From assembly GCA_023245215.1 (NCBI GenBank), contig JAHFKS010000005.1, positions 1-47,801 on the forward strand: a DNA stretch of 47,801 bases, read 5' to 3'. How positions within the stretch are numbered: the first letter of the stretch is position 1; each line of letters starts with the position of its first letter. Made by a program: the position numbers and the translations under genes. Under the pieces are notes generated by a model that saw only the letters and a program-made list of their open reading frames with translations, was not told where the DNA came from and searched no databases. Positions 44,777 to 47,801 of this stretch are shown in pieces. This DNA is from Candidatus Microgenomates bacterium. Lineage in GTDB: Bacteria; Patescibacteriota; Microgenomatia; UBA1406; GWC2-37-13.

Positions 44777-46177
44777 ATGAAAACCTTTATCTACTTTATT
44801 ATTGCGGTTTTTTTGATCGGTTCAGCCTATTTTTTTTTGCCGAAAAAGAACGTCATTCGGATTATTCCTCTAATCAGCCTTCCCGACGTCTCTATGGTAA
44901 ATAAAGAAGACAATAGTCAGCCTTTAAGCGTCATACCCGAGCTGGAAAAAGCCGACAAGAAAGTTATTTTGGTTAGCATAGATACTTTAAGAGCTCAAAG
45001 CTTAGGAGCCTACGGATATGACAGGAATACTAGTGAGAATATCGATAGTTTTGCCAAAGATAAGGACGCGACGGTTTTTGCAAATGCTTATACACCAATA
45101 CCGGAAACAGTTCCCGCCCATGTCGCTATGTTCACTGGTTTGTATCCGAATAAGTCCGGATACCGGACTAACGCCAATAAAAAAAAAGAAACTTTGCCGA
45201 CTATTATTAAGATCTTTGCCGACAATGGTTATTCAACCGCTGGTTTTTACAGCTCGACAATATTCAGTTTGAATGACAATCTAGACTTTGGCTTCCAGAC
45301 TTTTGACCCGCCGATTACATATAACTGGTCTGACAGGGCGGAAATAAGCGCGGCCGAGACTAACGACAAAGTATTTAAATGGCTGGACAGCCATTTTCAA
45401 GATGATTTTTTCCTTTGGGTCCACTATTATGAACCCCACAATCCTTACACCCCTTTTTGCACCAAAGATCTTTATAGCAAAGGCCTGGAACCGTCCAATA
45501 GAGAATATTTGGATGGGGCGATTAAGATATCAGACAGAAGACTTTGGGAAAATATCACCAACAACGATGACAGCTATCTTTTGGCCAAATACGATGAGGA
45601 AATATACTGCTATGATAAGGAGTTCAACAGGTTTATCGACAAATTGAAGTCCCTTAATATATATAAGGACGCGACGATTATCGTCGTTGGCGACCACGGC
45701 GAGAACTTCGACCATAAATCATTGTTTCACGGAACAAACTTATACCGATCAGCTGTAAGAGTTCCCTTTATTATCAAGAGTCCGCTTATCAAAATTAACG
45801 ATAACCAGGACAATGTTTCTCTCGTCGACATATTCCCGACGCTTTTGAGCTACTTCCGGCTGAAGAATAATGTCAATTTGGAGAATTTAGACGGGATAAG
45901 CCTGGAAAGGTTGCAGAGGAATAAAAATAGAGTTTTAAATATGGAGACTCCCTTGCCTATATCATTGACTGATAGTTTGACCACAGATAAACTTACTTAT
46001 GCAGTTTTGTATAAAAATTTTAAATTTATTAGAACGACACAAGGCCTTGAACTCTATAAAATAGATACTGATATCAAAGAAGAAAACAACTTGATTAATA
46101 AAAATACCAAACAGTCAGAACAAGTAATAAAGCTAAATAGCCTTCTGAAAAAATACGCCTCCTCATTTAATAATTGA
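44777..46177 (+). CDS. Membrane-anchored sulfatase-family hydrolase/transferase
   Basis: VILVSIDTLRAQSLGAYGYDRNTSENIDSFAKD, PETVPAHVAMFTGLYPNKSGY, IIVVGDHGENFDHKSLFHGTNLYRSAVRVPFIIKSP. Confidence 0.85.
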   Translation: MKTFIYFIIAVFLIGSAYFFLPKKNVIRIIPLISLPDVSMVNKEDNSQPLSVIPELEKADKKVILVSIDTLRAQSLGAYGYDRNTSENIDSFAKDKDATVFANAYTPIPETVPAHVAMFTGLYPNKSGYRTNANKKKETLPTIIKIFADNGYSTAGFYSSTIFSLNDNLDFGFQTFDPPITYNWSDRAEISAAETNDKVFKWLDSHFQDDFFLWVHYYEPHNPYTPFCTKDLYSKGLEPSNREYLDGAIKISDRRLWENITNNDDSYLLAKYDEEIYCYDKEFNRFIDKLKSLNIYKDATIIVVGDHGENFDHKSLFHGTNLYRSAVRVPFIIKSPLIKINDNQDNVSLVDIFPTLLSYFRLKNNVNLENLDGISLERLQRNKNRVLNMETPLPISLTDSLTTDKLTYAVLYKNFKFIRTTQGLELYKIDTDIKEENNLINKNTKQSEQVIKLNSLLKKYASSFNN

Positions 46178-46202
46178 CATTTTATTCCCTATACTCTATA
46201 CT
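46174..46202 (+). promoter_or_regulatory. Promoter TTGACA-N17-TATACT for the CsoR-family gene
   Basis: -35 overlaps the sulfatase TGA stop (46175-46177); CTATACT tandem repeat and ATACT-N7-AGTAT inverted repeat around the start. Confidence 0.75.
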
Positions 46203-46212
46203 CCTATATAGT

Positions 46213-46449
46213 ATGTTAGACGCAGACTTATCCAAAAGGATCAACCGTTTGATTGGCCAGCTGAAGGGGATAGAGAAGATGGTTGAGCAGAAAAGAGAGT
46301 GCCACGAGGTTTTACAGCAGATATCGGCTGTAAAAAAGGCGATTGATGGTTTATCCAAGGAAATTGTCGTTTCCGACATCTGCCGTTTGATTCCTGACGC
46401 CGATACAAAAAGGGTCAGCCAGATGGTGGAAAGAGCGATTAACCTATGA
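46213..46449 (+). CDS. CsoR/FrmR-family metal- or thiol-sensing transcriptional repressor
   Basis: RINRLIGQLKGIEKMVEQKRECHEVLQQISAVKKAIDGLSKEIVVSDICRLIPD; start set at 46213. Confidence 0.85.
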   Translation: MLDADLSKRINRLIGQLKGIEKMVEQKRECHEVLQQISAVKKAIDGLSKEIVVSDICRLIPDADTKRVSQMVERAINL

Positions 46450-47432
46450 ATGTTGAAAATGTAATCATCATCGGTGGTGGCCCGGCCGGTTTGGCCGCGG
46501 CAATTTATAACGCCAGGGCCGGCTTAAAACCCCTGGTTATTGCTGGTTCGCCGCCTGGCGGTCAGCTGACTTTGACTTCGGAAGTAGAAAACTATCCCGG
46601 CTATGAATCTATTTTGGGCCCGGAACTAATTATGAAAATGCGCAAGCACGCCGAAAAGTTTGGCGTCAGATTCATAGACAAGAATGTGATTAAGATAGAC
46701 ACCAATCTGTCTAATGGGACTCATAAGACTTATTGGACAGATGGGAATTCTGAATCTCGCGCCATCATCATTACGACCGGCGCCAAAGCGCTCTGGCTTA
46801 ACTTGCCTTCGGAACAGCGCCTACGGGGAAAAGGCGTCTCTGCCTGTGCTACCTGTGACGGTTTTTTCTTTAAAGAAAAAATTGTTGCCGTTATCGGCGG
46901 CGGCGACACAGCTATGGAAGAAGCATTAACCTTGATAAAATTCGCCAAAAAAGTATATATTATTCACCGACGTGACAGTTTTCGCGCATCAAAGATTATG
47001 CAGGAAAGAGTCCTAAAAAATCCGAAGATTGAAGTAATCTGGAACAGTGCGGTAGAAGAAATCCTTGGCAGTCTTAAAGTAGAAGGATTAAAAATCACTG
47101 GTCGGCAATTAAAGGTCGATGGCGTCTTTATCGCCATCGGTCATAAACCCGACACTGAGGTATTTAACGGTAAAGTAGAGATGGATAAGAAGGGCTACAT
47201 TTTAACCACAGATAGGGTAGCGTTGGAAAATTTAAACATTGGAAATTCAATGAAAATTGAAAATTTAAAATTGAAAATTCCGAAATTTGATTTAAATTAC
47301 GCATCGCAAACTTCGGTTAAAGGTGTTTTTGCCGCCGGAGACTGTGTTGACTATATCTATAAGCAGGCAGCCACGGCTGTCGGAATGGGAGTGGCAGCGG
47401 CATTGGAAGTTGAAAAGTATTTATCAATTTGA
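46446..47432 (+). CDS. trxB: Thioredoxin reductase
   Basis: IIIGGGPAGLAAAIYNARAGLKPLVIAG, CATCDGFFFKEKIVAVIGGGDTAMEEALTL, GVFAAGDCVDYIYKQAATAVGMG. Confidence 0.95.
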   Translation: MNVENVIIIGGGPAGLAAAIYNARAGLKPLVIAGSPPGGQLTLTSEVENYPGYESILGPELIMKMRKHAEKFGVRFIDKNVIKIDTNLSNGTHKTYWTDGNSESRAIIITTGAKALWLNLPSEQRLRGKGVSACATCDGFFFKEKIVAVIGGGDTAMEEALTLIKFAKKVYIIHRRDSFRASKIMQERVLKNPKIEVIWNSAVEEILGSLKVEGLKITGRQLKVDGVFIAIGHKPDTEVFNGKVEMDKKGYILTTDRVALENLNIGNSMKIENLKLKIPKFDLNYASQTSVKGVFAAGDCVDYIYKQAATAVGMGVAAALEVEKYLSI

Positions 47433-47439
47433 AAAAGGT

Positions 47440-47510
47440 TCGGTACCGAAATTTTTATGCTTAGTGGGAGCCCTCCGTCTTCGACGGAATCCCAAGGCGC
47501 AAAAAATTTA
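47440..47510 (+). repeat. Hairpin-forming dispersed element, copy B (trxB-gdhA intergenic)
   Basis: tcggtaccgAAATTTTTatgcttagTGGGAgccctCCGTCttcGACGGaaTCCCAaggcgcAAAAAATTTa. Confidence 0.8.
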
Positions 47511-47556
47511 GTACTCTTACCTTTTTATTAATAATTTATAATTTTTTCTAAAAAAT

Positions 47557-47801
47557 ATGGATAATTCTCCAGGAAAAAAGATGCTTGAATCGGCACAAGC
47601 TTTGATTCGAAAAACCGCCGAAAAAATGAAGTTGGATGAAGAGATGATAAAACAGGTGATTGAACCCGAGTTCGCCCACGAGTTCGCCCTGACAATTGCC
47701 ATGGACAATGGCAAGAAAAAAGTCTTCAAGGGTTGGAGGATTCAGCATAATAGTGCGTTAGGACCTTATAAAGGAGGCATCCGATTTCACCCCGAGACTG
47801 T
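47557..47801 (+). CDS. gdhA: Glutamate dehydrogenase (Glu/Leu/Phe/Val dehydrogenase family), N-terminal part, runs off the right edge
   Basis: [81 protein letters not shown]. Confidence 0.85.
   Translation, partial: MDNSPGKKMLESAQALIRKTAEKMKLDEEMIKQVIEPEFAHEFALTIAMDNGKKKVFKGWRIQHNSALGPYKGGIRFHPET

Overview
This 47.8-kb window is a gene-dense, AT-rich bacterial chromosome segment. Its compact genes, in-frame extra segments, secreted TP-repeat proteins and archaeal-type adenosine-specific kinase suggest a Patescibacteria/CPR lineage, probably Microgenomates-like; this placement is inference. I see no CRISPR array, transposase or phage module. Housekeeping content: PBP2 (partial), gatCAB, dCMP deaminase, prs, an rpe-eno-gpmA-pckA-aspartate aminotransferase operon, dprA, an RNase H-like gene, rpiB/tatD, a dcd-like/folC/thyA/folA block, queA/tgt, fmt, rho, trxB and a partial glutamate dehydrogenase. 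There is one tRNA-Pro(GGG). The most interesting material: (1) a cassette with an XRE regulator, a divergent SecA-like ATPase, two lipoproteins sharing an ~847-bp identical module, a secreted protein and a PilX-like protein, whose XRE promoter shares a 17-bp palindromic motif (16/17 identical) with the dprA promoter; (2) a structured ~185-nt putative ncRNA upstream of rho with a consensus promoter; (3) a recurrent '-10 box, 5-8 nt, ATG' architecture implying leaderless mRNAs, including palindromic bidirectional promoters; (4) a hairpin-forming dispersed element inserted in frame in tatD and again upstream of gdhA; (5) an AT-rich repeat family (AAAATTGAAAATT-like) embedded in frame in conserved enzymes; (6) two different carbonic-anhydrase-like proteins. 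All product calls come from reading motifs by eye; no database search was run.
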